From the NCBI GenBank assembly GCA_034006985.1, contig JAVERT010000002.1, forward strand, positions 168,340-232,339: a stretch of 64,000 nt of DNA, given 5' to 3'. Both the position numbers and the translations under genes were made by a program. Shown here one piece after another: positions 7,919 to 17,184 of the stretch. This DNA is from Gudongella sp034006985. Its GTDB lineage: Bacteria > Bacillota > Clostridia > Tissierellales > Tissierellaceae. The notes beneath the pieces are model-generated. The model saw nothing but the letters and a program-made list of their open reading frames with translations. It was not told the DNA's origin and did no database searches. The stretch's first letter is position 1, and each line of letters opens with the position of its first letter.

Positions 7919-8755
7919 ATGGAAAATGAAACAATGATTAAAATTGAAAATGTGAGCTATGAGTATAAGTCATATGTAGATGATAGCATTCAATTAGCTG
8001 TTAAAGATTTGAATTTGGATATAAAAAGAGGAGAATTCTTTGTTATATTAGGGCATAATGGTTCAGGTAAATCTACATTAGCTAAGATGATAAATGGTCT
8101 TATATTGCCATCACGAGGAGACATATTTGTAAATGGTATGAATACTCGAGATGAAGAAAAAATTTGGGATATAAGATCTACTGCAGGAATGGTATTTCAA
8201 AATCCAGATAATCAAATAGTCGCGACTATTGTTGAAGAAGATGTGGCTTTTGGACCAGAAAACTTAGGGATACCACCTCTTGAAATAAGAAGACGAGTAG
8301 ACGAGGCTCTCGAAATAGTTGAGATGACAGAGTATAAGAATCATGCACCTCACCTATTATCAGGAGGTCAAAAACAGAGAGTTGCAATTGCAGGTATACT
8401 TGCTATGGAGCCTGATTGTATAATTTTTGATGAGCCTACGGCAATGCTTGATCCATCAGGAAGATTAGAAGTTATCCAGACCATTAAGAAACTTAATAAA
8501 GAAAAAAATAAAACTATTATTCTTATAACTCATTATATGGATGAGGCTGTAGAAGCAGATAGAGTTATGGTCCTTGACCATGGTATAGCTGTTCTTTTAG
8601 GCGCGCCTAAAGAAATATTTAGACAAGTTGAAAAGTTAAAATCAATCGGTCTAGATGTGCCACAAGTAACAGAATTAGTTTACGAGTTAAATAAAGAAGG
8701 GTATCATTTTAAAGATGATATTTTATCTGTCGAGGAGCTGGTGGAAATATTATGA
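7919..8755 (+). CDS. ecfA1: ECF transporter ATP-binding protein EcfA1
   Basis: This is one of the two ATPases that power energy-coupling factor uptake of vitamins or metals. The 278-residue protein has Walker A GHNGSGKST (about residues 44-52), Q-loop region FQNPDNQ, signature LLSGGQKQR, Walker B CIIFDEPTAML and the switch HYMDEA. ATG 7919 is preceded by only a weak GAGG. Its end overlaps ecfA2 by 4 bases. No substrate-binding S component lies nearby, so this is the shared group II module. Confidence 0.93.
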   Translation: MENETMIKIENVSYEYKSYVDDSIQLAVKDLNLDIKRGEFFVILGHNGSGKSTLAKMINGLILPSRGDIFVNGMNTRDEEKIWDIRSTAGMVFQNPDNQIVATIVEEDVAFGPENLGIPPLEIRRRVDEALEIVEMTEYKNHAPHLLSGGQKQRVAIAGILAMEPDCIIFDEPTAMLDPSGRLEVIQTIKKLNKEKNKTIILITHYMDEAVEADRVMVLDHGIAVLLGAPKEIFRQVEKLKSIGLDVPQVTELVYELNKEGYHFKDDILSVEELVEIL

Positions 8756-9615
8756 TAATCCAGTTAAAAGGTTTAAGTTATGTATACAATCCAGGAACTC
8801 CATTTGAAAAAAAAGCATTAGATGATATTTCATTAGATATAGATGAAGGTGAATTTATTGGGCTAATAGGTCATACTGGTTCAGGCAAATCAACACTAGT
8901 GCAACACTTAAATGGATTGATGAAACCCACTGCTGGCGAAATAATAATAGATGGGCAGAGTCTTTCAGATAAAACTACTAAGATGAAGAAAATTAGGCAA
9001 AAAGTTGGGTTAGTTTTTCAATACCCTGAACATCAATTGTTTGAAGAAACCATATACAAAGATATTGCATTTGGGCCAAAAAATCTTGGACTATCAGAAG
9101 AAGAAATAGATTCAAGAGTTAAAAGAGCGATGGAATTAGTCGGCCTCGACTTTGAAGAACTTAAAGAGAGATCTCCATTTGAATTATCTGGAGGACAAAA
9201 AAGAAGAGTTGCCATTGCTGGAGTTATTGCAATGAAACCAAAGGTTCTTATTTTAGATGAGCCAACTGCAGGGCTTGACCCACAAGGTAGAGATGAAATT
9301 TTGGATGAAATAAAAAAGCTATATGAAAAAGAAAATATAACGACAATACTCGTATCTCATAGTATGGAGGATATAGCTAGACTTGTAAATAGAACTATTG
9401 TAATGCACAAGGGCAAGATTGCTATGGATGGAACTACCAGAGAAGTTTTTTCGAGATCAGAAGAACTAGAAAAAATGGGTCTAGGTATACCTCAAATTAC
9501 TCAATTTATGAAGAAATTTAAAGAAAAAGGGCATATAGTACGAGAAGATGTTTTAACAATAGATGAAGCAAAAGATGTAATACTAGAGTATCTAAGGAGA
9601 AAAGATAATGCTTAA
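8752..9615 (+). CDS. ecfA2: ECF transporter ATP-binding protein EcfA2
   Basis: This is the second ATPase of the ECF module and pairs with EcfA1. The 287 residues include Walker A GHTGSGKST (about 43-51), FQYPEHQLFEET, signature ELSGGQKRR, Walker B VLILDEPTAGLDPQGRDE and switch SHSMED. It overlaps its two neighbours (4 bases with ecfA1, 8 with ecfT), indicating translational coupling and fixed stoichiometry. Confidence 0.93.
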   Translation: MIIQLKGLSYVYNPGTPFEKKALDDISLDIDEGEFIGLIGHTGSGKSTLVQHLNGLMKPTAGEIIIDGQSLSDKTTKMKKIRQKVGLVFQYPEHQLFEETIYKDIAFGPKNLGLSEEEIDSRVKRAMELVGLDFEELKERSPFELSGGQKRRVAIAGVIAMKPKVLILDEPTAGLDPQGRDEILDEIKKLYEKENITTILVSHSMEDIARLVNRTIVMHKGKIAMDGTTREVFSRSEELEKMGLGIPQITQFMKKFKEKGHIVREDVLTIDEAKDVILEYLRRKDNA

Positions 9616-10408
9616 AGATATAACAATAGGCCAATATTTTCCAGGCACATCTATTATTCATAAATTAGATCCAAGAATAAAAATTATAGTTGTAGCATTA
9701 TTTATAGCTTCGCTATTTTTTGTCGTGAACTTTACTCCATATATTTTTATAGTATTGTTTATTGGGGCTGTAATCTATGTAGCAAGATTGCCATTGAAAT
9801 TTATAATAAAAGGATTAAAACCACTTGTGTTTATAATTCTCATAACTTTTGCAATAAACTTATTTTTAACAAAAGGCGAAGTATTAATAGAGCTAGGTCC
9901 TTTAGCGATAACAAAAGAGGGTTTAAGGCAATCTGTGTTTATGGCATTAAGACTGATATTTCTTATTACAGGAACATCACTTTTAACCTTAACGACTTCA
10001 CCTATAGCACTTACAGATGGTATAGAAAGACTTCTTTCTCCATTTAAAAAAGTTGGACTTCCAGCTCATGAACTTGCTATGATGATGACAATTGCACTTA
10101 GATTTATACCTACACTACTTGAAGAGACTGATAAGATTATGAAGGCTCAAATGGCGAGAGGAGCAGATTTTGAATCAGGTAATATTCTAAGTAGAGCTAA
10201 AAATTTGGTTCCATTACTTGTACCTCTTTTTATAAATGCATTTAGAAGAGCGGATGAATTAGCAACAGCAATGGAAGCTAGGTGCTATAGAGGAGGAGAA
10301 GGTAGAACTAGATTAAATGAATTAAAACTGAGATCTAGAGATTATATAACATTAGCTGTTACGATTGTTTTTTTTGGAGCAATAATATCAACAAGATATA
10401 TTGGATAA
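9608..10408 (+). CDS. ecfT: ECF transporter transmembrane protein EcfT
   Basis: EcfT is the membrane scaffold linking the ATPases to exchangeable S components. The 266-residue protein has several hydrophobic helices in its first half and again at the C-terminus. The coupling-helix motifs A-R-G occur as MARGADFESG (about residues 190-200) and, in variant form, EARCYRGGEGR (about 227-240). It is the last gene of the ecf unit. truA, which often follows in Firmicutes, is absent; rplM comes next under its own promoter. Confidence 0.92.
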   Translation: MLKDITIGQYFPGTSIIHKLDPRIKIIVVALFIASLFFVVNFTPYIFIVLFIGAVIYVARLPLKFIIKGLKPLVFIILITFAINLFLTKGEVLIELGPLAITKEGLRQSVFMALRLIFLITGTSLLTLTTSPIALTDGIERLLSPFKKVGLPAHELAMMMTIALRFIPTLLEETDKIMKAQMARGADFESGNILSRAKNLVPLLVPLFINAFRRADELATAMEARCYRGGEGRTRLNELKLRSRDYITLAVTIVFFGAIISTRYIG

Positions 10409-10441
10409 ATAAAAATAGAGCAAGATGGAGTAAAATCCAAC

Positions 10442-10470
10442 TTGACATTGATGAGTACTTGTATTAAAAT
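10442..10470 (+). promoter_or_regulatory. Strong promoter of rplM-rpsI
   Basis: TTGACA at 10442-10447, a 17-base spacer and TAAAAT at 10465-10470 make a near-consensus housekeeping promoter. It lies about 78 bases before the rplM start, leaving a leader of roughly 70 nucleotides. Confidence 0.8.
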
Positions 10471-10476
10471 GTATAA

Positions 10477-10548
10477 GAGTGTTTAAGAAGGAGTCCGGAA
10501 ACTTTTTACTAGACACCTATATAAATGTCTTTGTAAGGAGGGAAACAA
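10477..10548 (+). promoter_or_regulatory. rplM 5' leader, possible L13 leader element
   Basis: The leader between promoter and rplM contains a short hairpin, AGACA/TGTCT, at 10511-10530, and an upstream AGT-CCGGAA-ACT segment, before the AAGGAGG ribosome binding site. Firmicute rplM genes often carry an autoregulatory L13 leader RNA. Position and size fit, but I cannot confirm the covariance pattern by eye. Confidence 0.4.
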
Positions 10549-10977
10549 ATGAAAAGCTATATGGCAAATGCCAATAACGTTGAAAGAAAATGGTTAATAA
10601 TAGACGCTGAAAATAGAGTTTTGGGAAGAATGGCTACTGAGATTGCAACAATTCTTAGAGGTAAGAACAAACCTACTTTCACACCACATGTAGATACTGG
10701 AGATTTTGTTATCGTAATAAACGCAGGTAAAGTTAAATTAACAGGTAAAAAATTAATGCAAAAGAAATACAGCTATCATACAGGTTATCCAGGAGGATTA
10801 AAACAAATTCCATATCATACTTTGATGGAAAAAAATCCAGAAAAGATAATTGAACTTGCAGTAAAAGGAATGTTACCTAAAAATAGTTTAGGTAGAGCGA
10901 TGTATAAGAAGCTTAAAGTTTATAGCGGAGCAGAGCATGGACACGAAGCACAAAAACCAGAATTATACGAATTTTAA
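10549..10977 (+). CDS. rplM: 50S ribosomal protein L13
   Basis: L13 is an early-assembly large-subunit protein. The 142-residue product shows KWLIIDAENRVLGRMATEIA, the central HTGYPGGLKQIPYHTLMEKNPEKIIELAVKGMLPKN signature and the HEAQKPE ending. The ATG at 10549 follows AAGGAGGG; the second Met (residue 5) is less well spaced. It is paired with rpsI as in most bacteria. Confidence 0.97.
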   Translation: MKSYMANANNVERKWLIIDAENRVLGRMATEIATILRGKNKPTFTPHVDTGDFVIVINAGKVKLTGKKLMQKKYSYHTGYPGGLKQIPYHTLMEKNPEKIIELAVKGMLPKNSLGRAMYKKLKVYSGAEHGHEAQKPELYEF

Positions 10978-11002
10978 TTTAGATAAGAAGGGAGGACTGT
11001 AA

Positions 11003-11395
11003 ATGGCAGTGACACAATTTATCGGAACTGGAAGAAGAAAGACTTCAGTTGCAAGAGTTAGATTATTACCTGGTAATGGTAAAATTACTATTAACAATAG
11101 AGATATAGATGAATTTTTTAATTACGAGACACTTAAAGTAATTTCAAAAGAATCTTTGACTTTAACAGAGACTACAGATAAATACGATGTATTTGTAAAT
11201 GTACATGGTGGAGGGTTTACAGGTCAAGCAGGAGCTATCAGACATGGTATAGCAAGAGCATTAATAGCATCAGATGGGGAATTAAGACCTCTACTTAAAA
11301 AAGCGGGACATCTAACAAGAGACCCAAGAATGAAAGAAAGAAAGAAATACGGTCTTAAAAAAGCAAGAAAGAGTCCACAATTTAGCAAGAGATAA
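11003..11395 (+). CDS. rpsI: 30S ribosomal protein S9
   Basis: S9 is a head protein whose C-terminal tail reaches P-site tRNA. The 130-residue product has GTGRRKTSVARVRLLPGNG near the N-terminus, GGGFTGQAGAIRHGIARAL in the middle and the invariant end KKYGLKKARKSPQFSKR. A GGGAGG ribosome binding site is present. It follows rplM by 25 bases and is closed by a strong terminator. Confidence 0.97.
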   Translation: MAVTQFIGTGRRKTSVARVRLLPGNGKITINNRDIDEFFNYETLKVISKESLTLTETTDKYDVFVNVHGGGFTGQAGAIRHGIARALIASDGELRPLLKKAGHLTRDPRMKERKKYGLKKARKSPQFSKR

Positions 11396-11397
11396 TC

Positions 11398-11432
11398 AAA
11401 ATGCACTTCGTTTATACGAAGTGCATTTTTTT
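11398..11432 (+). terminator. Intrinsic terminator after rpsI
   Basis: AATGCACTTCG and CGAAGTGCATT form an 11-bp stem around TTTATA, followed by a run of seven T. It is a classic Rho-independent terminator immediately after the rpsI stop. The remaining bases to 11590 hold nothing I can recognise. Confidence 0.92.
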
Positions 11433-11590
11433 AATTTATGTGTAAATTTATTTTATAACATTTTAAAAATAGAGTTATAGAAAAAGCCTTGCATTTATTA
11501 AAGAAGGAGCTTAGATATTGTAGCTGCTTTCTTGGAAAATCCTGAGTTTCTTCTCCAAAATTATTTTTATACTTTTTAATACCTATTTAC

Positions 11591-12718
11591 TTATTGAGTT
11601 AGATCTTTCTGAGCATCTTTAAGTAGCGCAATAATTGATAGATTTTGTGGACAGGCTTTTTCACAAAGTCCACATTCAATGCACTCCAGAGCGCTTCCAT
11701 TATTATCTAATAGATTTTTATAAGATTTTTTAGATTCATCAACTGTATTATATACTGATTTATTATTATATAATTCAAAAATATTTGGAATCTTAACACC
11801 TGATGGACATGGCATACAATAATTGCAACTAGTACAACCTACTTTTAGTTTAGATTTATAAATTATTTCTGCTCTGTCTATTAATTCTAAATCTTCTTTA
11901 TCTAAAATATCTGGTTTGGATGTAATTGTTATATTTTCTTTAAGTTGATCAAGAGTAGACATGCCGCTTAAAACCACTGATATCCCATGAAGTGAATACA
12001 AATATTTAAGCGCCCATTCTGGAGTACTTCTTCTAATTTTAGATTCATTCCATATTTGATTTATTTCCTTGGGAGAATTTGCAAGTTTTCCACCCTTTAG
12101 TGGTTCCATGATTACTACATCTATTCCTTTAGATCTTGCATATTCTAATCCCTTTAAACCTGCTTGATAATATTTATCCGTATAGTTTAATTGTATCTGA
12201 CAAAAATCCCAAGGGTACGAATCTATTATTTCTTCAAAAACTTCGTATTCATCATGGAAGGAAAATCCAATATAATGAATTTTTTTATCGGATTTTGCTT
12301 TTTCAATAAACTTTTGAAAATTTATATTTTTTATTTTATTAAAAGTTTTTTTGCTTAGCGCATGTAAAAGGTAAAAATCAACATAGTTCGTCTTTAAATT
12401 CACAAGTTGTTCATCTAAATAATGCATAAAATCTTCATGCTTTTCTACGAGCCAAACAGGATTTTTTGTTGCCAAGTAGAACTCTTTTCTATCATGTTTT
12501 TCAAAGAAATCGCCAACGAGTTCCTCTGATTTACCACCATGATAAGGATAAGCTGTATCAAAATAGTTGATACCATTTTCTAAAGCATAATCCAAAATTT
12601 CAAAAGCTTTCTCCCTATCAATTTGCGAGGGATCATTATTAATGATTGGAAATCTCATACAACCTAGTCCTAATAGTGAAACTTTTAACTTGTCATTGGT
12701 AATATAACGGTATTGCAT
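11591..12718 (-). CDS. Aldo/keto reductase with C-terminal [4Fe-4S] clusters
   Basis: This 375-residue protein has an aldo/keto reductase TIM barrel (GLGCMRFP at residues 17-24; FDTAYPYHGGKSE around 54-66 with catalytic Asp/Tyr; LATKNP; YVDFYLLHA). A C-terminal ferredoxin-like part follows, with CTSCNYCMPCP and CIECGLCEKACPQ, each enough cysteines for one [4Fe-4S] cluster. The family is common in anaerobic Clostridia; substrates are mostly unknown. It is a single gene on the minus strand with an AGGAGG ribosome binding site, converging on rpsI. Confidence 0.88.
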   Translation of the reverse strand: MQYRYITNDKLKVSLLGLGCMRFPIINNDPSQIDREKAFEILDYALENGINYFDTAYPYHGGKSEELVGDFFEKHDRKEFYLATKNPVWLVEKHEDFMHYLDEQLVNLKTNYVDFYLLHALSKKTFNKIKNINFQKFIEKAKSDKKIHYIGFSFHDEYEVFEEIIDSYPWDFCQIQLNYTDKYYQAGLKGLEYARSKGIDVVIMEPLKGGKLANSPKEINQIWNESKIRRSTPEWALKYLYSLHGISVVLSGMSTLDQLKENITITSKPDILDKEDLELIDRAEIIYKSKLKVGCTSCNYCMPCPSGVKIPNIFELYNNKSVYNTVDESKKSYKNLLDNNGSALECIECGLCEKACPQNLSIIALLKDAQKDLTQ

Positions 12719-12874
12719 ATTTAAACCTCCTTATTGTATAATTAAAGCATGCTATCCCAAACCTTTATATTTAGCTTTTTATAAAGATATTTATAATAGT
12801 TTAATATATGTTTTAAAGGGTAGAAAAGATGTAGTATTTCGATTATATCACAAATATTAGGAAGGAGTGATTAG

Positions 12875-13969
12875 ATGGACGCAAAGAAAACCCCGTTATA
12901 TGATGAACATGTAAAGTTAGGGGGAGATGTTGTTGACTATGCAGGTTGGTTTCTTCCAGTACAATATGAAGGTCTTGTACCGGAGCATGAAGCTGTCAGA
13001 AATGCGGTAGGATTGTTTGATGTATCTCATATGGGAGAAATTACAGTAAAAGGTAAGGATGCTCTTGCTTATGTAAATTCACTAATGACAAACGATATAG
13101 CTTCAATAGTTGACAATCAAATAATTTATACTTTTATGTGTAATGAGTCTGGCGGTGCAGTTGATGATTTATTAGTTTATCGATATGCGCAAGATTTCTT
13201 TTATTTAGTTGTAAATGCAGGAAATATAGACAAGGACTGGAAATGGATACAAGATCATAAAAAAGATTTTGAAGTAGAACTAGAAAATATCTCTGATGAA
13301 GTTGGAGAGGTTGCAATTCAAGGACCTTTAGCAGAAAAAACACTTCAAAAATTAACAGATTTTGATTTATCATCAATCAAATTTTTCCACTTAAATAGAA
13401 ATGTAGATATCGCTGGAGTTAATTGCATGGTTTCTAGAACTGGATACACTGGAGAAGATGGTTTTGAAGTGTATAGTGACAATGAAGGTATTGTTAAGGT
13501 ATGGAATGCAATATTAGAAGCAGGTAAAGAAGAGGGTATTAAACCAACTGGACTTGGATGTAGAGATACACTTCGTTTTGAAGCTTCACTTCCTCTTTAT
13601 GGACATGAAATGGATTATGTTATTACTCCGTTGGAAGCAGGTTTTAAATATTTTGTAAAATTAGATAAAGAATCAGATTTTATAGGTAAAGAAGCTCTTA
13701 ATAAACAGTGGAATGAAGGTTTAAAAAGAAAGCTTGCTGGTATAGAATTGATTGATAGAGGAATTGCAAGAGAAGGATATGAAGTATACAAAGATGGAGA
13801 AAAAATAGGCCATATTACAACTGGATACAAAAGTCCTACATTAGGAAAAGTAATTGGTAATGCATTGATTAAAATTGAATTTACAGAGTTGGGAACTGAA
13901 GTAGATGTAAAAATTAGAAATAAATTTGCAAAAGCTAAGGTAATTAGCAAGAAGTTTCTTAAAAAATAA
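12875..13969 (+). CDS. gcvT: Glycine cleavage system T protein (aminomethyltransferase)
   Basis: GcvT transfers the methylene group from aminomethyl-lipoyl GcvH to tetrahydrofolate, releasing ammonia. The 364 residues show LYDEHVKLGGDVVDYAGWFLPVQY at the N-terminus, the folate-binding VGLFDVSHMGEI region (about 45-58), and GLGCRDTLRFEASLPLYGHE. The ATG follows AAGGAGTG. It is first in a five-gene operon. No glycine riboswitch signature is visible in the 156-base upstream gap. Confidence 0.96.
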   Translation: MDAKKTPLYDEHVKLGGDVVDYAGWFLPVQYEGLVPEHEAVRNAVGLFDVSHMGEITVKGKDALAYVNSLMTNDIASIVDNQIIYTFMCNESGGAVDDLLVYRYAQDFFYLVVNAGNIDKDWKWIQDHKKDFEVELENISDEVGEVAIQGPLAEKTLQKLTDFDLSSIKFFHLNRNVDIAGVNCMVSRTGYTGEDGFEVYSDNEGIVKVWNAILEAGKEEGIKPTGLGCRDTLRFEASLPLYGHEMDYVITPLEAGFKYFVKLDKESDFIGKEALNKQWNEGLKRKLAGIELIDRGIAREGYEVYKDGEKIGHITTGYKSPTLGKVIGNALIKIEFTELGTEVDVKIRNKFAKAKVISKKFLKK

Positions 13970-13988
13970 AAATTTGGAGGTAATATTG

Positions 13989-14372
13989 ATGAAAGTAGCT
14001 AAAGGATTACATTACACTAAGGAACATGAATGGGTTAAGGTAGATGGAGACACAGTATTTGTAGGTATTTCAGATTTTGCTCAGCATCATCTAGGAGATA
14101 TAGTTTATGTTGAACTTCCAGAAGTTGGAGATGAATTTGAAAAAGAAGAAGCATTTGCAGCTGTTGAGTCAGTAAAAGCTGCTTCAGATATTTATTTGCC
14201 AGTTGGTGGAAAAATAGTTGAGATTAATGAAGAATTAATGGATGATCCAGCTTTACTAAATATAGATGCATTTGAAAACTGGTTAGTAAAAATTGAGATG
14301 GCCGACAAAGCAGAACTTGAAGAATTAATGACTAGTGAGGATTACGAGAAGTTTTTAGCTGAGGAGGAATAA
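13989..14372 (+). CDS. gcvH: Glycine cleavage system H protein
   Basis: GcvH is the lipoylated carrier that shuttles the aminomethyl group between P, T and L proteins. The 127-residue product starts MKVAKGLHYTKEHEW and carries the lipoylation lysine, Lys63, in AVESVKAASD. ATG 13989 is chosen over the TTG at 13974, because the TTG overlaps the TTGGAGGT ribosome binding site. It lies between gcvT and gcvPA. Confidence 0.96.
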   Translation: MKVAKGLHYTKEHEWVKVDGDTVFVGISDFAQHHLGDIVYVELPEVGDEFEKEEAFAAVESVKAASDIYLPVGGKIVEINEELMDDPALLNIDAFENWLVKIEMADKAELEELMTSEDYEKFLAEEE

Positions 14373-14373
14373 T

Positions 14374-15717
14374 ATGCACCCATATTTACCAGCAACGCCT
14401 GAAGATATAAAGGAGATGTTAGAATCAATTGGTCTAGAAAGTCTTGATCAATTGTTTGATGATATTCCTAAAGATGTTTACTTTAATAGAGAACTAGATA
14501 TGCCAAAGGCAAAAAGCGAATTGGAAGTTACAACTTATTTAAAAGGTTTAGCTAACAAGAACTGTTCACTTAGTAATCTTACTAGTTTTCTTGGAGCAGG
14601 AGCATATGATCATTATATACCATCAATAGTAGACCATATTATTTCGAGAAGTGAGTTTTATACATCATATACTCCTTATCAACCAGAAATAAGTCAAGGT
14701 ACTTTACAGTATATTTTTGAATTTCAAACTTTAATAGCTAATTTAACAGGAATGGATGCTGCAAACGCTTCGCTATATGATGGTGGAACAGCAATAGTAG
14801 AGGCTGCACTAATGGCATCTGCCTATTCTAAAAAAGATGAAATAATTATTTCTAAATCTGTAAAACCAGATGCTAGGAGAATTCTTCATACCTATGCGCA
14901 TGCACAAAACTTAAAAGTAATAGAAGTAGATATTAAAGATGGAGCAACAGATATAGAAGCGTTAAAGGGCTTAGTAACTGATGATACAGCTGCGGTAATT
15001 GTTCAGAGTCCAAACTTCTTTGGAATAATTGAAGATCTAAAAGCATTAGGAGAAGTTGCTCACAAAGGTAAAAAAACAACCTTTGTAGCTTCTGTTGATC
15101 CGATCTCATTGGGAATATTAAAAAAACCAGGAGATTTGGGAGTAGATGTAGTAGTTGGAGAAGGTCAAGCAATGGGAATGACTTTAAGTTTTGGAGGCCC
15201 ATATTTAGGATTTATGGCAGTTAATAAAGCTTATATAAGAAAAATTCCTGGAAGAATAGTTGGTCAAACTGAAGATCTAGATGGTAAAAGATCATTTGTA
15301 TTGACGTTGACAGCTAGAGAGCAACATATAAGAAGAGAAAAAGCTACATCAAATATTTGTTCTAATCAGGGACTTAATGCTCTTGCTGCTACTGTTTATA
15401 TGGTAACTCTTGGTAAAGAGGGTTTAAGAGAAGTGGCAGAACAAAGTGCTAAAAAAGCTCATTATGCATTTGAGCAAATGACAAAATCAGGTAAGTATAA
15501 ACCGTTATTTAATAAGCCATTCTTTAAAGAATTTGCTGTAACATCAGATGTAGACTCTGCTAAATTAAACGATGAATTAAGAAAAGTGGATATTCTCGGA
15601 GGTTACGACTTAGGCAAATCATATCCCCAATTTGAAGGTGGAGTTCTCTATGCAGTAACTGAAAAGAGAACAAAAGAAGAGATTGACAAGCTTACCAGTG
15701 TAATGGAGGGGATATAA
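14374..15717 (+). CDS. gcvPA: Glycine dehydrogenase (decarboxylating) subunit 1
   Basis: This is the N-terminal half of the split P protein, which decarboxylates glycine with PLP. The 447 residues include YLPATPEDIKEMLESIG, FLGAGAYDHYIPSIVDHI and TPYQPEISQGTLQYIFEFQT, the family hallmarks. It starts one base after the gcvH stop and its TAATGA end overlaps gcvPB. The split P-protein form is typical of Gram-positive anaerobes. Confidence 0.96.
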   Translation: MHPYLPATPEDIKEMLESIGLESLDQLFDDIPKDVYFNRELDMPKAKSELEVTTYLKGLANKNCSLSNLTSFLGAGAYDHYIPSIVDHIISRSEFYTSYTPYQPEISQGTLQYIFEFQTLIANLTGMDAANASLYDGGTAIVEAALMASAYSKKDEIIISKSVKPDARRILHTYAHAQNLKVIEVDIKDGATDIEALKGLVTDDTAAVIVQSPNFFGIIEDLKALGEVAHKGKKTTFVASVDPISLGILKKPGDLGVDVVVGEGQAMGMTLSFGGPYLGFMAVNKAYIRKIPGRIVGQTEDLDGKRSFVLTLTAREQHIRREKATSNICSNQGLNALAATVYMVTLGKEGLREVAEQSAKKAHYAFEQMTKSGKYKPLFNKPFFKEFAVTSDVDSAKLNDELRKVDILGGYDLGKSYPQFEGGVLYAVTEKRTKEEIDKLTSVMEGI

Positions 15718-17174
15718 TGAGAAACTATGAGAAATTAATATTCGAACTTTCAAAGCCAGGTAGAAAGGCTTATATGTTACCACCTCTTGATATTGAAGAT
15801 AAAGAGATTAAAGATTTGATACCAGCAGAATTTGTGAATGACGAGGAATTAAATTTACCAGAATTATTTGAGGTAGATGTTATAAGACATTATACAAATT
15901 TATCTAATAAGAATTATGGATTAGATACAGGATTCTATCCACTTGGATCTTGTACAATGAAATATAATCCAAAAATAAATGAAGACACTGCAAGATATGA
16001 TGGATTTGCTAATATTCATCCATTACAACCAGAAGATTGTATACAAGGTTCGCTACAGTTGATGTCTGAACTTGAAAAATCACTTTGTGAAATTGCAGGA
16101 ATGGACAGAATGACTCTACAACCTGCAGCTGGCGCTCATGGTGAGCTTACAGGAATAATGCTAGTAAAAGCTTATCATGAAGATAGAGGAGACGAGAAGA
16201 GAAACAAGATTATAGTACCTGACTCAGCACATGGTACAAACCCAGCAACTGCAGCAATGGCTGGTTACAAAATAGTGGAGATTAAATCTACAAAAGATGG
16301 TTTGGTAGATTTAGAAGCACTTAAAGCAGCTGTTGGAGATGATACTGCTGGATTAATGTTAACAAATCCAAATACTTTAGGGCTATTTGATAGAGGAATA
16401 AAAGAAATTGCTCAGATAGTACATGATGCAGGTGGATTATTGTATTACGATGGAGCTAATATGAATGCTATTATGGGGCATGCAAGACCTGGAGATATGG
16501 GTTTTGACGTAGTTCATTATAATATTCACAAGACATTTTCAACTCCACATGGTGGTGGAGGACCTGGTTCAGGGCCAGTAGGGGTTAAAAATATTTTGGT
16601 AGATTATTTACCAGTGCCTATGGTTAATAAAAAAGGTGAAAAATATTTCTTAGATTATGATTATCCAAAAACAATTGGGAAAGTTAAAGATTTCTATGGA
16701 CATTTTGGAATAATGGTTAGAGCATACACTTATATCCTTACAATGGGTAGCGATGGAATAAAGAGAGCTTCTACAATGGCAGTTCTTAATGCTAATTATA
16801 TTATGAGTAAACTTAAAGATTATTATAACTTGCCAATAGATACACAATATATGCACGAGGTTGTTTTTGGAGGATTAAAAGGATCTAGTTTAAGTGAAGT
16901 TACAACTCTAGATATTGCTAAGAGATTGTTAGATCTTGGATACCATCCACCAACAATATACTTCCCATTAATTATCAATCAAGCATTGATGATTGAACCA
17001 ACTGAAACAGAGAGTAAAGAAACATTAGATGAATTTATAGAAGCTATGATTCAAATAGCAAAAGAAGCTGAGTCGGATCCACAATTAGTTAAATCAGCTC
17101 CACACAACACTCTAGTTAGAAGACCTGATGAAGTTAAAGCAGCTCGTGACATCAACGTTAAATACGAAGGGTAG
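15717..17174 (+). CDS. gcvPB: Glycine dehydrogenase (decarboxylating) subunit 2
   Basis: This is the PLP-bearing half of the P protein. The 485-residue product has FYPLGSCTMKYNPK, DSAHGTNPATAAMAGY and the PLP lysine Lys272 in NIHKTFSTPHGGGGPGSGP. The ATG overlaps the gcvPA stop by one base, so the two subunits are translationally coupled. lpdA follows after 10 bases. Confidence 0.97.
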   Translation: MRNYEKLIFELSKPGRKAYMLPPLDIEDKEIKDLIPAEFVNDEELNLPELFEVDVIRHYTNLSNKNYGLDTGFYPLGSCTMKYNPKINEDTARYDGFANIHPLQPEDCIQGSLQLMSELEKSLCEIAGMDRMTLQPAAGAHGELTGIMLVKAYHEDRGDEKRNKIIVPDSAHGTNPATAAMAGYKIVEIKSTKDGLVDLEALKAAVGDDTAGLMLTNPNTLGLFDRGIKEIAQIVHDAGGLLYYDGANMNAIMGHARPGDMGFDVVHYNIHKTFSTPHGGGGPGSGPVGVKNILVDYLPVPMVNKKGEKYFLDYDYPKTIGKVKDFYGHFGIMVRAYTYILTMGSDGIKRASTMAVLNANYIMSKLKDYYNLPIDTQYMHEVVFGGLKGSSLSEVTTLDIAKRLLDLGYHPPTIYFPLIINQALMIEPTETESKETLDEFIEAMIQIAKEAESDPQLVKSAPHNTLVRRPDEVKAARDINVKYEG

Positions 17175-17184
17175 GGGTGATTGT

